DNA from: an uncultured Eubacteriales bacterium
GTDB taxonomy: Bacteria; Bacillota; Clostridia; Oscillospirales; Oscillospiraceae
Direction: 5' to 3'
NCBI GenBank assembly: GCA_900540635.1
Contig: UQGU01000037.1
Location: 1-23,746, forward strand
Length of the DNA stretch: 23,746 nucleotides
Shown: piece by piece, positions 22,481 through 23,746 of the stretch
How the letters are laid out: each line of letters starts with the position of its first letter
How positions within the stretch are numbered: the first letter of the stretch is position 1
The notes under the pieces: model-generated
What the model saw: the letters and a program-made list of their open reading frames with translations, nothing else
Database searches by the model: none
Told to the model about the DNA's origin: nothing
Position numbers and translations under genes: made by a program

Positions 22481-22795
22481 CCTCCCCCAACACGCGAAAC
22501 GGCATGCAGAAATTGAGGATGCGATAAAACAAGAATAAGCATGCCATTGTGCGCACTGGGTGCTTAGCTGTGCCGCAGGGCGCCGGTATCATACCGATCC
22601 GAAAATTGAGGAAAATCGGCGCTTTTCAAAGCGTTCCGTATCATACCGTTCCTGCTCAAGAGCTTAACACAAAAGCTTCCGAAAAACAATTAGCTGGCTG
22701 CATAGTGTTTCAACGATTTTTTCCGGCGCGCCGTCCGACCGGAAGCCCCGCCGGGAGAAAGCATTCCGGGATCTCCCTTCCAGATAACCGGGGAT

Positions 22796-23335
22796 TTATT
22801 TCTTATTCATCTCTTCATTGTTGGGATTCTGATATGCGTGATCCTCCACATATATCATCATGCGGTTGCGCAGTACCATATAGAAAAGGATGGCAAGCAT
22901 ACTGCCGATTGTGCCCAGAAGCGGATATGCATCGTTTACTCGCAATTTTTGCGCTGTCCATACGATAATACCAATCCACGCCACAACGCACAGGACAATC
23001 GTTGCAATATGTTCTTTCAGCCATTTTTTCTTGAAAAACGCTATCTTTTCTTTCAGCGTAAATGTACTGTTATCCAGTGCAGTCACAAGATTACTGTCGG
23101 CAGCTTTCTTGAAGTCCTCTGTGGCAAGCCGTTCTCCGCTTACAAGTTCGTTGATGCTGACACCGAATTCTTTTGACAGCAGCGACAGCATTTCGACATC
23201 GGGCATATAGTTACCGTTCTCCCAGCGGGAAATGGTTTTGTTGGTCACTCCGAGCTTCTCTCCGAGCTGTTCCTGCGTCAATCCTTTCTCTTTCCGCAGA
23301 GCAGCGATAAATTTTCCTATCTTTATTTGATCCAT
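22796..23335 (-). CDS. XRE-family regulator with two membrane helices
   Basis: 179 residues. A Cro/C1-type helix-turn-helix occupies about 5-65 (FIAALRKEKGLTQEQLGEKL, VTNKTISRWENG). A linker follows, then two membrane helices at about 110-128 and 137-156, and a short hydrophilic tail. It is therefore a DNA-binding protein tied to the membrane. ATG 23335 is chosen with GGAGG 9 nt upstream; the longer frame to 23413 has none. A perfect inverted repeat, ATGTCA-CAT-TGACAT (23441-23455), lies over its likely promoter and may be its own operator. Targets unknown. Confidence 0.85.
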   Translation of the reverse strand: MDQIKIGKFIAALRKEKGLTQEQLGEKLGVTNKTISRWENGNYMPDVEMLSLLSKEFGVSINELVSGERLATEDFKKAADSNLVTALDNSTFTLKEKIAFFKKKWLKEHIATIVLCVVAWIGIIVWTAQKLRVNDAYPLLGTIGSMLAILFYMVLRNRMMIYVEDHAYQNPNNEEMNKK

Positions 23336-23440
23336 TTTTATGTACCTCCGAAGACAAGTATAGCCCGGCTTTCGCAAAAATTCCTCCCCGCAAACAGCGA
23401 ATGCGTTACCCACAGGCAGCGAAACGCATTTTCCGTGTAT

Positions 23441-23479
23441 ATGTCACATTGACATAACCAAATATAAGAACCTGCACAA
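23441..23479 (-). promoter_or_regulatory. Candidate promoter and operator of the XRE gene
   Basis: On the - strand TTGTGC (23479-23474), 17 bp, TATGTC (23456-23451). The -10 overlaps the perfect inverted repeat at 23441-23455. A second pair, AATGCGTT/AACGCATT (23400-23407 with 23423-23430), lies between it and the gene. Another possible -10 (TATACT, 23362-23357) lacks a good -35. Confidence 0.4.
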
Positions 23480-23498
23480 TCCCGATTTGTTTGACCCT

Positions 23499-23746
23499 TC
23501 ACGCCTTATGCCCGCCGATCTGCGCATTACGGTCTTTTGCCGTTGCGCCTTCTTCAAGATTCATCGCCTTGAGGATGGCGTTCTTCCCGTACTTCTTCTT
23601 GATGGCGAGAGCCGCTTTCTGTTTTTCCTCTTCGGCAGCATAGTCGGTGAAGAGGTCAAGCTGGACAGCGCCGTCGTTTTTCTTCGGTGCTTCGGCTTCC
23701 GGCAGGACATGATTTGCCACAACATACATACGGCGGACAAGCAGAT
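23499..23746 (-). CDS. Y-family DNA polymerase, C-terminal fragment
   Basis: Only the last ~82 residues are inside the window; the gene continues past 23746. The frame reads LLVRRMYVVANHVLPE, then QLDLFTDY, IKKKYGKNAILKAMNLEEGA and RNAQIGGHKA at the end. This tail matches the UmuC/DinB-like translesion polymerases (often labelled DNA repair protein) of gut Clostridia, where QLDLF is also the typical beta-clamp-binding motif. The catalytic domains are outside, so the assignment rests on the tail alone. The Met at 23729 is internal, not a start. Confidence 0.75.
   Translation of the reverse strand, partial: LLVRRMYVVANHVLPEAEAPKKNDGAVQLDLFTDYAAEEEKQKAALAIKKKYGKNAILKAMNLEEGATAKDRNAQIGGHKA

Noticed and set aside
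22549..22968. 139-codon + strand frame running into the XRE gene
   Set aside because: Overlaps a confident - strand gene and has no ribosome site or recognised motif.

Overview
The window looks like chromosomal DNA of an anaerobic, GC-rich gut member of the Clostridia, probably an Oscillospiraceae/Ruminococcaceae relative. This rests on the gene set (flavodiiron protein, anaerobic-type glycerol-3-phosphate oxidation genes, GlpP, DUF1667, YitT), on strong AGGAGG-type ribosome binding sites, and on abundant short GC-rich palindromic intergenic repeats. I see no rRNA, tRNA, CRISPR array, prophage or transposase gene. Taxonomy is inference; nothing in the window names the species.

Layout. (1) 1-430: a compact locus with the architecture of a type I toxin-antitoxin system: a 30-codon membrane peptide on the + strand, its start site held in a hairpin, and a convergent antisense RNA of about 86 nt driven by a near-perfect promoter on the - strand. 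(2) 430-1509 (-): membrane diguanylate cyclase. (3) 1706-3848 (+): a two-gene metal efflux operon, a free-standing HMA metallochaperone plus a Zn/Cd-type P1B ATPase without its own HMA domain. (4) 3912-6512 (-): a large secreted, membrane-anchored multidomain surface protein with Thr/Pro linkers. (5) 6746-7334 (+): Phd/YefM-RelE/ParE type II toxin-antitoxin pair. (6) 7784-9262 (+): CstA-family transporter behind a structured leader. (7) 9335-10757: two palindromic MITE/REP-like elements flanking a PH-like two-helix membrane protein of unknown function. (8) 10814-12604 (-): flavodiiron protein fused to a flavin reductase-like domain and a rubredoxin. (9) 12605-12987: a hairpin-rich intergenic region with an exact 17-nt direct repeat. 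(10) 12988-15165 (-): phosphoribosyltransferase-like protein with an attenuator-like leader, Nudix hydrolase and YitT membrane protein. (11) 15490-22355 (+): glycerol catabolism cluster: glpP, a TetR regulator, glpK, glpF, a GlpA-like and a GlpB-like flavoprotein and a DUF1667 protein. (12) 22356-23746: a repeat-bearing gap, a membrane-linked XRE regulator (-), and the 3' end of a Y-family DNA polymerase (-) running off the window.

How the parts work together. In the glycerol cluster GlpF brings glycerol in, GlpK phosphorylates it, and the GlpA-like/GlpB-like/DUF1667 trio probably oxidises glycerol-3-phosphate to dihydroxyacetone phosphate and passes electrons on; GlpP and the TetR protein are the likely regulators. 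The flavodiiron fusion probably detoxifies O2 or NO. The metal ATPase pair exports zinc- or cadmium-like ions. The best candidates for something not yet described are the antisense-controlled small peptide locus at the left edge, the phosphoribosyltransferase with a non-canonical PRPP loop behind a leader terminator, and the dense palindromic intergenic elements.
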